Of a stretch of DNA of 64,000 bases, positions 1-9,976 are shown one piece after another (positions within the stretch are counted from its first letter, which is position 1; each line of letters opens with the position of its first letter). The DNA is from Pareuzebyella sediminis (GTDB lineage: Bacteria; Bacteroidota; Bacteroidia; Flavobacteriales; Flavobacteriaceae): assembly GCF_008367235.1 (NCBI RefSeq), contig NZ_VTZS01000001.1, positions 558,001 through 622,000 of the forward strand, written 5' to 3'. The notes under the pieces are model-generated. The model did no database searches, was not told the origin of the DNA, and saw only the letters and a list, made by a program, of their open reading frames with translations. A program made the translations under genes and the position numbers.

Positions 1-404
1 GTTCCCCAAATATCGACAAAGGCGTCATAGACCCGTTTTGTTTGACGGTTGTTCCAAAGGTGTTGATGATTATAGACTTCGACCATTCCGGTACCTGCCA
101 GTTCCTTCATTTTCATTTCGGCACGGGCTGCAGTATACCAGGTTTCTTTGTCATGAGGGTCTTTTTCCTCGAATTCCCAAAGAAAGGCAGTAGTACGAGC
201 TGCTTGTTCTCGGGGTACCGCATTTGTAACGACCACATAGCCGTTCTCTTTCCAAAACTTCCATTGTTCCAGGGTCAAGACCTTGAGCGAATCCGCAGCG
301 GCTTCTCTTCGCAATTGAATTTTGCTGCTCTTTGCGGTAGAAGGATTACCGGGAATTTCTTTGTGTTCATGGCCCGGAACCATTTTTTGCGCTGTTTTTT
401 CCAT
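1..404 (-). CDS. Phytanoyl-CoA dioxygenase family protein (N-terminal part, runs off window)
   Basis: An open frame of 134 codons starts at the ATG whose complement is at 402-404 and leaves the window at position 1, so only the N-terminal part is visible. The protein begins MEKTAQKMVPGHEHKEIPG and continues with LTLEQWKFWKENGYVVVTNA, the usual opening of PhyH-type non-haem iron, 2-oxoglutarate-dependent oxygenases (a 'flow from the front, Gly-Tyr-Val-Val' strand). The metal ligands HxD...H would lie outside the window and cannot be checked. There is no signal peptide, so it should be cytosolic. It is divergent from an AraC regulator, which is a plausible controller. Substrate unknown; family-level call only. 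Confidence 0.72.
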   Translation of the reverse strand, partial: MEKTAQKMVPGHEHKEIPGNPSTAKSSKIQLRREAAADSLKVLTLEQWKFWKENGYVVVTNAVPREQAARTTAFLWEFEEKDPHDKETWYTAARAEMKMKELAGTGMVEVYNHQHLWNNRQTKRVYDAFVDIWG

Positions 405-880
405 GATTTTTAAATTGATTAGTATCGGTTATGTTCTCTGTTCTGAAAATGTTTCACTTCATTGATGTAAAAATCAATCCTCGTGTGCGATTATATACGT
501 TTTAGATTGACTTTCTTTAAATAGGCGTTTTTATGACAGAATTAAATGGCTTTGTCAGGGCCGTCACCACAGTTTCATTACGTTGGGGCCGTATCACTTT
601 CTTTGTTTCAAAATGATGCCTACGACAAGCATTGGCACAATTGCAGGTACAGCTTTTATATTTTAAAGTTATTGATTTTGAGCACATTATTACTTAGTAT
701 TTAGAATTTATATCTGCTGTTCGGTATTGCAGTGCGATTACCTTTAGCCAAATTCAGAACTACATCGTATTATCACTACAAAGAACAATAGAAAATTTGG
801 CGGAAAGTTTGATAGAGTTAGCCACAACTTGTACTATATTGATATTTTGTAGTATTTTAATACATATACATGCCATTTTC
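405..880. other. Intergenic region between divergent PhyH and AraC genes
   Basis: This 476-base AT-rich stretch must hold the promoters for both divergent genes. I see no RNA gene, no convincing full TTG-N19-TAnnTTTG promoter and no clear operator repeat. In-frame codons continue upstream of the AraC ATG back to a TTG at 797, but they encode a hydrophobic stretch unlike the family, so I treat them as non-coding. Confidence 0.5.
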
Positions 881-1723
881 ATGAAAGTCCAGCTCGAAAC
901 CATCACGAATAAAGTGAACCGTTCATTCAGCATGATGTTCAATCCAAGGTTGAGCGATCTTTTTTTTTGGCATTTCCATCCCGAGTATGAACTGGTGTAT
1001 ATAGAAGGAGCGAATGGTACCCGCCATGTGGGCGATCATATTTCGACCTATGAGGGTAGCGATCTTGTATTGATCGGATCGAACATTCCCCATTTGAATT
1101 TTGACTATGGGGTCGATACCGATTATAGGAAGGTAGTGGTGCACCTGAAGAAGGAATTGGTAGAGACCCACTTTTTCGGAACACCGGAATTATTGGTGAT
1201 CAACACCATGTTTCGAAAAGCAAGATATGGTTTGGCCTTTCCAGAAAAGTTCAAAAAGAAACTTGGGAAAAAACTGTTCGCCTTGGAAGGCTTGGCACCC
1301 ATCGAACAGTATATGCAACTGCTTGAAATATTACAAGTATTGTCGGATGCAGAGGAGTTCGAACTTTTACACGACCACCCTTATGACCATCAGGTAAGTG
1401 ATAAAGATCAGAAAAGAATAAGCTCGATCTTTGCCCTTATCGATAATGGCTATCAGCATAAAATAGAACTTCAAGAGGTGGCCGACCTCTGCCATATGAC
1501 CAAAGAAGCGTTTTGTCGCTATTTCAAGAAAATGACAAGGTACACCTTTACCGAATTTTTAAACCGGTACCGAATCAGCCAGTCGAAACGAGACCTGATG
1601 GCCGGCAAGAGTGTGAGCGATGCCTGTTATGGCTCGGGCTTTGAAAGTCTCTCGTATTTTAACCGTATTTTTAAGAAAGTTACCAATGAAAATCCTAGGG
1701 AGTTTCGAAAAAGATATGTGTAG
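881..1723 (+). CDS. AraC family transcriptional regulator
   Basis: A 280-residue regulator with an N-terminal cupin-like sensing domain (FHPEYELVYIEGANGTRHVG, roughly residues 25-100) and a C-terminal double helix-turn-helix domain of AraC/XylS type (LQEVADLCHMTKEAFCRYFK, then the conserved DACYGSGFESLSYFNRIFKK). The His-Pro-Glu pattern before the beta-barrel is typical of regulators controlling sugar or oxidoreductase genes in Bacteroidota. I chose the ATG at 881; a TTG 28 codons upstream would add a hydrophobic segment not expected in this family. It is divergent from the PhyH gene and probably regulates it. The ligand cannot be read from the sequence. Confidence 0.88.
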   Translation: MKVQLETITNKVNRSFSMMFNPRLSDLFFWHFHPEYELVYIEGANGTRHVGDHISTYEGSDLVLIGSNIPHLNFDYGVDTDYRKVVVHLKKELVETHFFGTPELLVINTMFRKARYGLAFPEKFKKKLGKKLFALEGLAPIEQYMQLLEILQVLSDAEEFELLHDHPYDHQVSDKDQKRISSIFALIDNGYQHKIELQEVADLCHMTKEAFCRYFKKMTRYTFTEFLNRYRISQSKRDLMAGKSVSDACYGSGFESLSYFNRIFKKVTNENPREFRKRYV

Positions 1724-1842
1724 CGCATAGAAAATAGGTGGTGTTCGCCATGAGTATTTGGTTGAATCGCCTCCACCGGCACTTCTATCTATACGAGATA
1801 TATTGTATATTTCCGGGTGTTTAAAAATTGCTCTGATATACC

Positions 1843-4080
1843 ATGAAAAGAATATTCTTGCTCGGCGTACTTGTTATTTTGTTTTTTACCCTACCGATTA
1901 CAGCTCAAAAGAAAGCTTCCTTATCCTTAGAGGACATCTATAAAGACCGTGTTTATCAACAGAAAAGTTTTGGGCCCGTCAGATGGATGACCGACAATAA
2001 CGGGTACTCTACTCTTGAGCCAAATGAGGAAGTTGGTGGTAAAGATATCGTAAGATATGATGCCAAGAACGGAAAGCGTACCGTAGTAGTCTCCGCTGCT
2101 CAGTTGATGCCCGATGGTAAAGAAGAACCTTTGGAGATTTCAAATTATAATTGGTCCAGTGATAATAACAAATTGCTGATTTTCACCAATACAAAAAAAG
2201 TATGGAGGTATAACACTAGGGGCGATTATTGGGTACTGGATCTAGACTCCGGCAAACTGAAACAATTGGGGAAAACGCTGCCCGAATCCTCTTTGATGTT
2301 TGCCAAGTTTTCGCCAGATGCCTCAAAGGTGGGCTACGTCAGTAATCTAAACATTTATGTGGAAGATGTAGAAGTGGATACGATTCAGCAGTTGACTTCA
2401 GATGGTGGCGGAAATATTATCAACGGAACATTTGATTGGGTCTATGAAGAGGAATTAAATTGTCGTGACGGTTTTAGATGGAGTCCCGATGGTCAAAATC
2501 TTGCTTATTGGCAATCAGATACCAAAGGGGTAGGCACCTTTTATATGATTAACAATATAGACTCCATATACTCCAAGCCGATACCCATGCCTTATCCAAA
2601 AGTCGGCACCCAACTTTCGGCGGTCAAGGTCGGGGTCATTCCTGTTCAGGGAGGCAACACCAAATGGTTCGATATCCCCGGTGACCCCAGGAACAATTAT
2701 TTGGCCCGTATGGATTTTATACCGGGCACTGACGAGGTCATGATTCAACAATTGAATCGTCGGCAGAATACCAATAAAGTCTGGATAGGCGATATCAGTT
2801 CGATGACCATAGAAAATATCATAACGGAAAAGGACGAGGCATTTCTCGATATCCATGACGATATCCGTTGGCTAGATAATAATCGGTTTTTTACTTGGTC
2901 TAGTGAACGTGACGGATGGTTACATTTATACAAAATTTCAAAAGACGGAAAGGAAATAGAGCCGATTACCAAGGGAAGTTTTGATGTCATCAATATCGAT
3001 TGTATCGATACCAAGGGGGGGTATGTGTATTACATAGCATCTCCCGATAATTTCACCCAACGCTATTTGTATAGAAGTCGTATCGACGGCAAAGGGAAAG
3101 CCGAGCGGATTACGCCTCTATCTGATTCAGGACAAAGCGCTTATCAAATTTCCGAAAATGCCAAATGGGGCATACAGGTTTTTCAAAATAGTACCACACC
3201 ACCGCGATATTCCTTAATAAGCCTCCCGAAGCATAAAGAAATAAGGCTTTTGGAAGACAATAGTGAACTACGTAAGAAATATGACGCCCTCGCTCTGAGA
3301 TCAAAGGAGTTCATAAAGGTTGATATCGGTGATGTAGTACTTGATGCTTGGATGCTAAAACCAATCGATTTCGATGCTACAAAAAAATATCCGCTTTTGT
3401 TCTACGTCTACGGCGAGCCTGCCGGATCTACCGTTCAGGATAACTGGAGCAGCCGTGCCCTATATCATCAATATATGGCACAGCAGGGATATGTAGTTGT
3501 CAGCGTCGACAATCGGGGCACCAAAACGCCTCGTGGCAACAAATGGCGGAAGTCCATTTACGGACAGATCGGTATTTTAGCATCCGAAGACCAGAGTAAA
3601 GCGGCAAAGAAAATTTTAAACACTTACGATTTTCTCGACCCTGAGAGAGTGGGTATCTGGGGCTGGAGTGGAGGCGGGCAGATGACATTGAATTGCATGT
3701 TCAGGTATCCCGATATCTACAAATCTGGATTGGCAGTTTCCTTTGTGTCCGATCAAAGGCTATACGATGCGACCTATCAAGAACGATATATGGGGCTTTT
3801 GGAAGACAATGCAAAGGGATATCATGACGGATCCCCAATTAATTTTGCTCAAAACCTGAAGGGCAACCTGATGATTATTCATGGCACGGCAGACGATAAT
3901 GTACATTATCAGAGTGTTGAAATGCTGATCGATAGATTGATAAAATACAACAAGTTATTTTCTATGATGTCCTATCCGATGCGATCGCATTCGATCAATG
4001 AACGGGAAAACACTTCATACCATTTAAGGGAGACCATGGAAAAATTTTGGAAAGAAAAGCTACAGGCCGGTGCACGATAA
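1843..4080 (+). CDS. Dipeptidyl peptidase IV (S9B family), secreted
   Basis: A 745-residue serine exopeptidase that removes X-Pro or X-Ala dipeptides from peptide N-termini, probably in the periplasm or on the outer membrane. A signal peptide (MKRIFLLGVLVILFFTLPITAQ) is followed by the eight-bladed propeller domain (about 40-490) and an alpha/beta hydrolase domain. The substrate-binding double glutamate motif DWVYEEE is at about 198-204. The catalytic triad is visible: Ser609 in GWSGGG, Asp near 684 in HGTADDNVH, and His716 in RSHSI. Usual family length is 720-760. The Ser motif has Gly where Tyr is most common (GWSYGG), a mild variation. It stands alone in its transcriptional context. Confidence 0.95.
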   Translation: MKRIFLLGVLVILFFTLPITAQKKASLSLEDIYKDRVYQQKSFGPVRWMTDNNGYSTLEPNEEVGGKDIVRYDAKNGKRTVVVSAAQLMPDGKEEPLEISNYNWSSDNNKLLIFTNTKKVWRYNTRGDYWVLDLDSGKLKQLGKTLPESSLMFAKFSPDASKVGYVSNLNIYVEDVEVDTIQQLTSDGGGNIINGTFDWVYEEELNCRDGFRWSPDGQNLAYWQSDTKGVGTFYMINNIDSIYSKPIPMPYPKVGTQLSAVKVGVIPVQGGNTKWFDIPGDPRNNYLARMDFIPGTDEVMIQQLNRRQNTNKVWIGDISSMTIENIITEKDEAFLDIHDDIRWLDNNRFFTWSSERDGWLHLYKISKDGKEIEPITKGSFDVINIDCIDTKGGYVYYIASPDNFTQRYLYRSRIDGKGKAERITPLSDSGQSAYQISENAKWGIQVFQNSTTPPRYSLISLPKHKEIRLLEDNSELRKKYDALALRSKEFIKVDIGDVVLDAWMLKPIDFDATKKYPLLFYVYGEPAGSTVQDNWSSRALYHQYMAQQGYVVVSVDNRGTKTPRGNKWRKSIYGQIGILASEDQSKAAKKILNTYDFLDPERVGIWGWSGGGQMTLNCMFRYPDIYKSGLAVSFVSDQRLYDATYQERYMGLLEDNAKGYHDGSPINFAQNLKGNLMIIHGTADDNVHYQSVEMLIDRLIKYNKLFSMMSYPMRSHSINERENTSYHLRETMEKFWKEKLQAGAR

Positions 4081-4456
4081 ATTAATGCTCAATATACCGG
4101 CCCCAAGTCTACAAAAAAGAAGTGGATTTTTTAGAAGAAGCAAATTAAACAAACGAATGGCCAAGGTTTGCTGCTCTTTTAGGTAATAAAGAAAGCAACC
4201 TAAATTTTAAAGACCATGGGTATCTCTTCTGTCAGAATAATACCTTTTTTTATTTTTTTTTTGAACAGACTTGGATGGGCAGCCCCGATGATGTTGTAGG
4301 TTTCCTAAGAGGCTCTGATTTAGAAAACTAAGAATGGAAATAGAACCATTTGGCATCTATTATTTTTTTTTGCAACGGTTGGATAGGGTCTAGCAAATAT
4401 TCTATAACGTCAATAAGAACAGTTTAGTTAACTATCTTTCTGTTTTTCAATTAAAT
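4081..4456. other. Intergenic region with a start-less open frame
   Basis: Between the peptidase and the CheB gene. From 4149 to 4331 on the plus strand there is an uninterrupted 60-codon frame with no start near its beginning. It begins TNEWPRFAALLGNKESN and ends MGSPDDVVGFLRGSDLEN before TAA. Its middle is dominated by T-runs at 4245-4262 (poly-Phe), so it may be chance or a decayed gene tail. No RNA or strong terminator is seen. Confidence 0.3.
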
Positions 4457-5440
4457 ATGAAAGAACCTTCTAGAATTTTTGTAATGGGCGCTTCCTCTGG
4501 AGGTCGGAAGGTTATTGTGAACGTTTTAAGAGACTTTCCCGAGAACTGTAATGCAGCTTTTTTGGTGGTGGTGCATGCCTCTTCCGACACACCGTCGATA
4601 TTTCATCAAATACTTTCCAAAAAAATAAAAATGAAGGTGTTCGAGGCAGAACATGGGATGACCATTCAAAAGGGAAGCGTTATCCTGGCCAAACCTAATC
4701 AGCATTTGTTTGTAAGTGAGGGTAAGGCCCTATTGTCAAACGGGCCGCGTGAAAATCTGTTTAGACCCGCCATAGATGTCTTGTTTCGTTCTGCTGCGGT
4801 GGCCTATGGAAATTCGTGTACCGGTATTCTCCTCTCGGGCCGATTGAACGACGGTGCCGCTGGTTTGGAAGCCATCAAGAAATGTGGTGGTCTCGTTATG
4901 ATCCAGAACCCTGCGACCGCCGAATTCAGCGATATGCCCTCCTTTGCGGCAGAAACGGTCGATGTCGATTACGTAGTGAATGAAGAAGACATGTGTCATG
5001 TGCTACTCAAAGTTTTGGAGGAAGAGAAACCCCGGCAAATTGAAATTCCCCAAACGATTATTAGGGAGAATACCATTGCTACAAGAATTGGTAGCCAAGT
5101 ATCGAAACAAAATAGTTTGGGTAATCAGGTTCCGATCAGTTGCTCTACCTGTGGCGGCCCTCTATGGAAAATAAAGGACTCAAAAATTAACCGCTATCGC
5201 TGCCATGTCGGCCATGCTTTTACCGAAGAGGCCTTATTAAAGAGTCAGAATGAAGCCTTAGAAGAGGCTTTATGGGTGGCATTGCGTACGCTTGAAGAGA
5301 AAAAGATGCTGCTTGAACGCGTATATGGGCAGGTTAAAGAAAGGCGGGGCAAGACATTGGTCGTTCCCCAAAACATAAAAATTGATGAAGTTCAACAACA
5401 AACTAATAAATTGCGGAATGTTCTACAAATACCCGATTGA
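4457..5440 (+). CDS. CheB-type protein-glutamate methylesterase without receiver domain
   Basis: This 327-residue protein is a CheB methylesterase domain with no N-terminal receiver. The catalytic residues are recognisable: Ser13 in MGASSGG, His in VVVHASS, and Asp in SGRLNDGAAG. After about residue 215 comes a zinc-ribbon-like segment (CSTCGG ... YRCHVGHAF) and a helical tail, as in stand-alone CheB proteins of other phyla. The next gene begins at the A of this gene's TGA stop (TGATG), so the two are translationally coupled. No chemoreceptor or flagellar gene is in view, so the substrate is probably not a classical MCP. The ATG at 4457 is the only reasonable start. Confidence 0.88.
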   Translation: MKEPSRIFVMGASSGGRKVIVNVLRDFPENCNAAFLVVVHASSDTPSIFHQILSKKIKMKVFEAEHGMTIQKGSVILAKPNQHLFVSEGKALLSNGPRENLFRPAIDVLFRSAAVAYGNSCTGILLSGRLNDGAAGLEAIKKCGGLVMIQNPATAEFSDMPSFAAETVDVDYVVNEEDMCHVLLKVLEEEKPRQIEIPQTIIRENTIATRIGSQVSKQNSLGNQVPISCSTCGGPLWKIKDSKINRYRCHVGHAFTEEALLKSQNEALEEALWVALRTLEEKKMLLERVYGQVKERRGKTLVVPQNIKIDEVQQQTNKLRNVLQIPD

Positions 5441-8400
5441 TGGCAGAAAGTAAAACCAGTTCCAAAAAAAACCGTGGGTTGTATGTAGTAGGAGTAGGGG
5501 CTTCGGCAGGGGGGCTTGATGCGATTACCAAGCTTTTATCAAATTTCAATGGGGTAACCGCCAATTTCTGCGTGGTGGTAGTGATGCACCTGAGCCCAAA
5601 GTACAAGAGTGAACTAACCTCGATTTTGAACAAGCGTTGCAAGTGGCCCGTCATTACGGTAGAAAGTAATTTAGAACTAAAGCCCAGACATATCTATGTT
5701 ACTCCTCAAAACAGTGATATCCATATAGAGGGTACCGATCTAATGTTAGCCCCCCTACCGCCGAATTATTCGACCGCACCCTCTATCGATAATTTTTTTA
5801 CCTCCTTGGCCCGTTCAAGGCAAAACAAGGCCGTAGGCATTATACTATCGGGCTACGGAAAGGATGGTTCGGAAGGCATTATAGAAATTAAGAAGAACAA
5901 CGGGTTTACGTTGGCCCAATACCCAGATACCGCCGAACATCCCGATATGCCAAAAGCGGCCATTCAAACTAAAATGGTCGATTTGGTAATACCTCCCGAA
6001 CAAATGTTCGAAGAAGTCTCCCATTTCATTTTAAATAGCACTGCCATAGCCGCAAGCCCTCCCAAAAAGAAAAGTATCGATGCCATTTTTGAATTGTTGG
6101 AAAAGCGATCGGGAACCGATTTTTCACAGTACAAGCCTACAACGATAATGAGGCGCATCAATCACCGTATGGCAGGGCTACAGATTGGATCATTGATCAA
6201 GTACTATGAACTCATAATGAAATCACCTCGCGAGCTGGACTTTTTATTTAAAACGGTATTGATCGGGGTGACCGAATTTTTTAGGGATAAAAAAGCGTTC
6301 GATAGTTTTCGGAAGCTTTTGGAAGATGTGCTCAAACAAAAATCGGCAGGAGACTCCATACGAATATGGTGCGTTGGTTGTGCCTCAGGGGAAGAGCCGT
6401 ATTCGGTAGCAATTATGCTGAATGAAATTCTACAGGAAAAAATCAATCACCATCAGATACAGATTTTCGCCTCCGATATCGATGAGAGAGGTCTGAACAT
6501 AGGGCGAAAGGGAATTTACAGCAAAGAAAGTCTTGAGAATTTAGATCCTAATTTCATATCAAAATATTTCGAAACCGATGATGGTATCCATTATGAAGTC
6601 AACAAGCAGATCAAGCAACATATACTTTTTACGCGGCACGATATCAGCAACGACCCGCCCTTTGTGAAACTTGATGCCCTGATCTGTAGAAATCTACTTA
6701 TTTATTTCAATAACGCCCTACAAAAGCAATCGTTTCAGATCTTTCATTATTCGTTACGGCCACACGGCTTATTGTTTTTAGGGAAATCGGAAAGTGTAAG
6801 CGTGGCAGCCGACCTTTTTGAAAAAATAGATACCCATAAGATTTTTCGAAAGGCTGAGGCGGCCTTGAGCTACCAACTTCGTTTTTCGCGTTTTCGAGGT
6901 AAAAATGATGAACAAGTGACTGAATCGAAGAAAGCGGTGGCCCGCAATATGTCGATTGTAGATGTAGCGAAGGAGACGCTATATCACAAGTATGATCATC
7001 CGTTCGTCATTATCAATGAACAGGCAGAGATAAAACAGGTACATGGTAGCGTACGCATGTACCTTGAGATCAAAGAGGGCACCATGAACGCCAATTTGTA
7101 CAAAATGGCCAACCCCGAATTGAACAAGGTGTTAAAGGCAGTGCATGCACAGGTAAAAAAGACCAAAGTGCCCCACACCAGTCACGTGGTCAAATTTATG
7201 CTTTATGAAAACCCCCATTATGTAAAAATAAAGATAACTCCCCTTCTCTATACGGTGGCCGACAGTCAGTACTACTTGGTCATTTTTGAAAAAATAATGC
7301 CGAGCGAGCAGGTGCTTGAACTGCAAAAGAAACTGCAGACCGCCGATTTCGTAGACCTGCGTATCAAGGAATTGGAAGACGAACTGGCCACCAAAAGCGA
7401 GCATCTTCAGATTTTTACCGAAGAATTGGAAGCAACGAATGAAGAATTGCAGACCATAAACGAAGAACGACAATCGGCCAATGAAGAACTCAAATCATCG
7501 AATGAAGAGCTGGAGACAAGTAACGAGGAGCTGCAATCGGCCAATGAAGAGCTCAATACTGCGAACAATGAATTACGTTTGACGAACGAATTGATGATCG
7601 AGAAGGAGGCCGAGCTCAAAAGGGAAAAGAGTAAAAGTGACCAAAACGAACTGATTTATCGGACCATTGCCGAAAACATCCCCAACGGCACGGTTGGTAT
7701 TCTTAACGAAAATTTCAAGATCGAGTATGTTGCCGGTACAGGTCTTGACGATTTGGGGGCTGAAGATATGATCGGGCAATCAATGCCCGAACTAAATCCC
7801 TCGCGGGCCGAAACCGAAAGACTCCGAAAATTGTGTCAACAAACCTTGGAAGGTAAGTCCGGACACGTAGAAGTACATTATAAAAATCGGTACTACGAAG
7901 TACAGACCGTACCTGTTCAGTTTCGATCGGAAGACAAGACGAAAATCTTGTATTTGGTACAGGAAATTACCGAGGAGAAAAAGAATCTTCTCAAATTGGA
8001 CGCCGCGCTACATGCGGCAAAGTTGGTCGTTGTCGAATATGACTTTGAGAAGGACCTCATTGCCGAAAGCAAATCGCTTTGCCAATTGTTGGACATTGGG
8101 GAAACCAGACCGCTAAAAGAAAAAGATTTTGTTGGGAAAATTCATCCTGAAGACTTGAAAAATCGGGAAAAGCAATTGAAGAAGGCCTTTAAGACCGGAC
8201 GTATAGCCTATGACGTGCGTCTTGTTCTAAAGGAAGGAATAAAGCACATGCGCGTATCCGGTAAGATACTTTTCGATGATGAGAAGAAACCTATCAGTGC
8301 CGTGTCGACATTATTGGATATCACACAGGATAAAGAGCTGCTGTTTCAGGTAAAGGAAAGTGAAGAACGCTTTAAACGCATAGCGGAAAGTGCCCCCGTT

Positions 8401-9504
8401 ACGATTTGGATTACCGATAAAGAGGACAACTGCACCTACATCAACAAGACCTGGCTTGAATATACCGGAAGTAGTTTAGAAGATTGCTTGAACGATGGTT
8501 GGTTGAAATACATACATCCGGAAGATCGGCGTAGGTCTATGAAAACGTTCTTAAAGGCCTCCGATAAAAGAATACCTTTCGAACTTGAATATATGGTAAA
8601 AAATAAGGACGGATCGTACGGATGGTTTTTAAATAGGGCCCATCCTATTTTTGACCAAAATGATCAGTTCAATGGTTTTATTGGCACGAACGTAGACATT
8701 ACGGCACAGAAAAAGTTTTCGGAAGCACTCGAAAAAGAGGTCGCTGAACGTACTTCGGAGCTAGAAATGTCGAATGCCCAGTTGATGAAAGTGAATTTGA
8801 GCTTAGAGGAATATGCCCATATCACCAGTCATGACCTGCAAGAACCAGTGCGTAAAATTCGTACGTTTAACTCGATGCTCCGACCAAAAATTGATGACAA
8901 TGAAGCGGCGGTAAAATTAGTGGATAGAATTGAAAGTTCTGCAGAGCGCATGACTTCCCTTATAAAAGATATATTGGAATATAGCAAGGTGTCAGAAGGA
9001 AATGTCGATTTTGATACGGTCGATCTTGACGATGTGGTTCAAAAAATAGAGCAAGATTTGGAATTGTTAATTTCCGAAAACGAGGTAACCATTAATTCCG
9101 ATAATCTAGGATCGATCGAGGCGGTTCCTACCCAAATATATCAACTGTTTTCAAACTTGATCAAGAACAGTATTAAGTTCAATGATAACAAACCGAAAAT
9201 CACGATAAAGTCTTCCGAAATCCAAGGTAAGGATTTGGATGAAGACATTGATGTTTTTCCTGACTTGATATATAAAAAATTGCTGTTCATAGATAATGGT
9301 ATCGGCATTGCGGAAGCCCAAAGGGATAAGATTTTTAAACCTTTCCAACGGCTTCATTCCAAAACAGCGTATTCGGGCACGGGAATCGGCCTATCCTTAT
9401 GTAGGCGTATAGCAGAAATACATAAGGGACATATCAGGGTGGGCCGGAACAGTGGTTCGGGTGCCATTTTCGAAGTATACCTACCCATACAACTTCAAGA
9501 ATAG
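5440..9504 (+). CDS. CheB-CheR-PAS hybrid sensor histidine kinase
   Basis: A 1354-residue signalling protein without signal peptide or transmembrane segments. In order: CheB methylesterase (about 15-195; Ser22 in GASAGG, VMHLSP, GYGKDGSEG); CheR N-terminal and SAM-dependent methyltransferase domains (about 210-470; IWCVGCASGEEPYS near 310, DALICRNLLIYF near 415); a first PAS-like region; a long coiled coil of NEEL heptads (about 656-719); three PAS-type domains (about 738-850, 857-965, 976-1090); HisKA with phosphoacceptor His1131 in TSHDLQEPV; and HATPase with N box (SNLIKNSIKFN), IDNGIGI and GTGIGLSLC. It couples methylesterase, methyltransferase and kinase in one chain. The ATG at 5440 overlaps the upstream stop by one base. 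A receiver protein follows convergently. Confidence 0.93.
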   Translation: MAESKTSSKKNRGLYVVGVGASAGGLDAITKLLSNFNGVTANFCVVVVMHLSPKYKSELTSILNKRCKWPVITVESNLELKPRHIYVTPQNSDIHIEGTDLMLAPLPPNYSTAPSIDNFFTSLARSRQNKAVGIILSGYGKDGSEGIIEIKKNNGFTLAQYPDTAEHPDMPKAAIQTKMVDLVIPPEQMFEEVSHFILNSTAIAASPPKKKSIDAIFELLEKRSGTDFSQYKPTTIMRRINHRMAGLQIGSLIKYYELIMKSPRELDFLFKTVLIGVTEFFRDKKAFDSFRKLLEDVLKQKSAGDSIRIWCVGCASGEEPYSVAIMLNEILQEKINHHQIQIFASDIDERGLNIGRKGIYSKESLENLDPNFISKYFETDDGIHYEVNKQIKQHILFTRHDISNDPPFVKLDALICRNLLIYFNNALQKQSFQIFHYSLRPHGLLFLGKSESVSVAADLFEKIDTHKIFRKAEAALSYQLRFSRFRGKNDEQVTESKKAVARNMSIVDVAKETLYHKYDHPFVIINEQAEIKQVHGSVRMYLEIKEGTMNANLYKMANPELNKVLKAVHAQVKKTKVPHTSHVVKFMLYENPHYVKIKITPLLYTVADSQYYLVIFEKIMPSEQVLELQKKLQTADFVDLRIKELEDELATKSEHLQIFTEELEATNEELQTINEERQSANEELKSSNEELETSNEELQSANEELNTANNELRLTNELMIEKEAELKREKSKSDQNELIYRTIAENIPNGTVGILNENFKIEYVAGTGLDDLGAEDMIGQSMPELNPSRAETERLRKLCQQTLEGKSGHVEVHYKNRYYEVQTVPVQFRSEDKTKILYLVQEITEEKKNLLKLDAALHAAKLVVVEYDFEKDLIAESKSLCQLLDIGETRPLKEKDFVGKIHPEDLKNREKQLKKAFKTGRIAYDVRLVLKEGIKHMRVSGKILFDDEKKPISAVSTLLDITQDKELLFQVKESEERFKRIAESAPVTIWITDKEDNCTYINKTWLEYTGSSLEDCLNDGWLKYIHPEDRRRSMKTFLKASDKRIPFELEYMVKNKDGSYGWFLNRAHPIFDQNDQFNGFIGTNVDITAQKKFSEALEKEVAERTSELEMSNAQLMKVNLSLEEYAHITSHDLQEPVRKIRTFNSMLRPKIDDNEAAVKLVDRIESSAERMTSLIKDILEYSKVSEGNVDFDTVDLDDVVQKIEQDLELLISENEVTINSDNLGSIEAVPTQIYQLFSNLIKNSIKFNDNKPKITIKSSEIQGKDLDEDIDVFPDLIYKKLLFIDNGIGIAEAQRDKIFKPFQRLHSKTAYSGTGIGLSLCRRIAEIHKGHIRVGRNSGSGAIFEVYLPIQLQE

Positions 9505-9526
9505 GGCAAGACCAAAAACCTAAGTA

Positions 9527-9976
9527 TTACGTTTTTATCAAGAAGTTCTTTTCTCCGAGTTGAGAACGGGGGTTCTGCCAATCGAGATTTAACATTCGTT
9601 GCATTATTTCGGTAAGTCGGCGGTAGTTAGAGGGTTTTTTCAAAAAGCAGTCCGCGCCCAGTCGCTTGGCTTCCATAATATCGGCATCACTCGTGGATGT
9701 AGAATACATTATAACGCACAAGTCGTCGAAAGTAGGCTTGCTTCTCAGTTCCTGTAATACTTCAAAGCCGTTCATCACTGGCATATTAATGTCCAAGAAC
9801 AACATCGCTGGAATATCGGAATCGGGCATAGTCAAATAGGAGAGTAGGGTTCGACCGTTTTCGAAGCACAAAATCATAAGGTCTAAATCCAAGTCATTAC
9901 AGACCCCCTTGAAAATTTCCCGATCTTCGGCGTCATCGTCCACCAAAGCGATCAGCTGAATATTATTTCCACGCAT
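9527..9976 (-). CDS. Single-domain response regulator
   Basis: A 149-residue receiver-only protein. The acidic pocket is in ALVDDDAED, the phosphoacceptor Asp in LFLDINMPVMNG, the Ser/Thr switch in MYSTS and the conserved Lys in FLKKPSN. This matches the CheY-like regulators that pair with PAS-rich hybrid kinases in Bacteroidota. The ATG at 9976 (complement) is preferred; a TTG eight codons upstream is the only alternative. It lies tail to tail with the CheB-CheR-kinase gene, 22 bases apart, and is probably its partner, although the opposite orientation means separate promoters. Output is likely protein-protein interaction, since there is no effector domain. Confidence 0.88.
   Translation of the reverse strand: MRGNNIQLIALVDDDAEDREIFKGVCNDLDLDLMILCFENGRTLLSYLTMPDSDIPAMLFLDINMPVMNGFEVLQELRSKPTFDDLCVIMYSTSTSDADIMEAKRLGADCFLKKPSNYRRLTEIMQRMLNLDWQNPRSQLGEKNFLIKT

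Noticed and set aside
42-413. Plus-strand 123-codon frame at the window start
   Set aside because: It lies antisense to the PhyH-type gene, whose minus-strand translation shows clear family sequence.
797-880. TTG-initiated extension of the AraC regulator
   Set aside because: The added 28 residues are a hydrophobic stretch atypical for the family; the ATG at 881 gives the normal N-terminus.
7407-7596. Tandem-looking repeat (NEEL units) in the kinase gene
   Set aside because: It encodes a normal coiled-coil linker between CheR and PAS domains of this protein class; it is not a DNA repeat of separate meaning.
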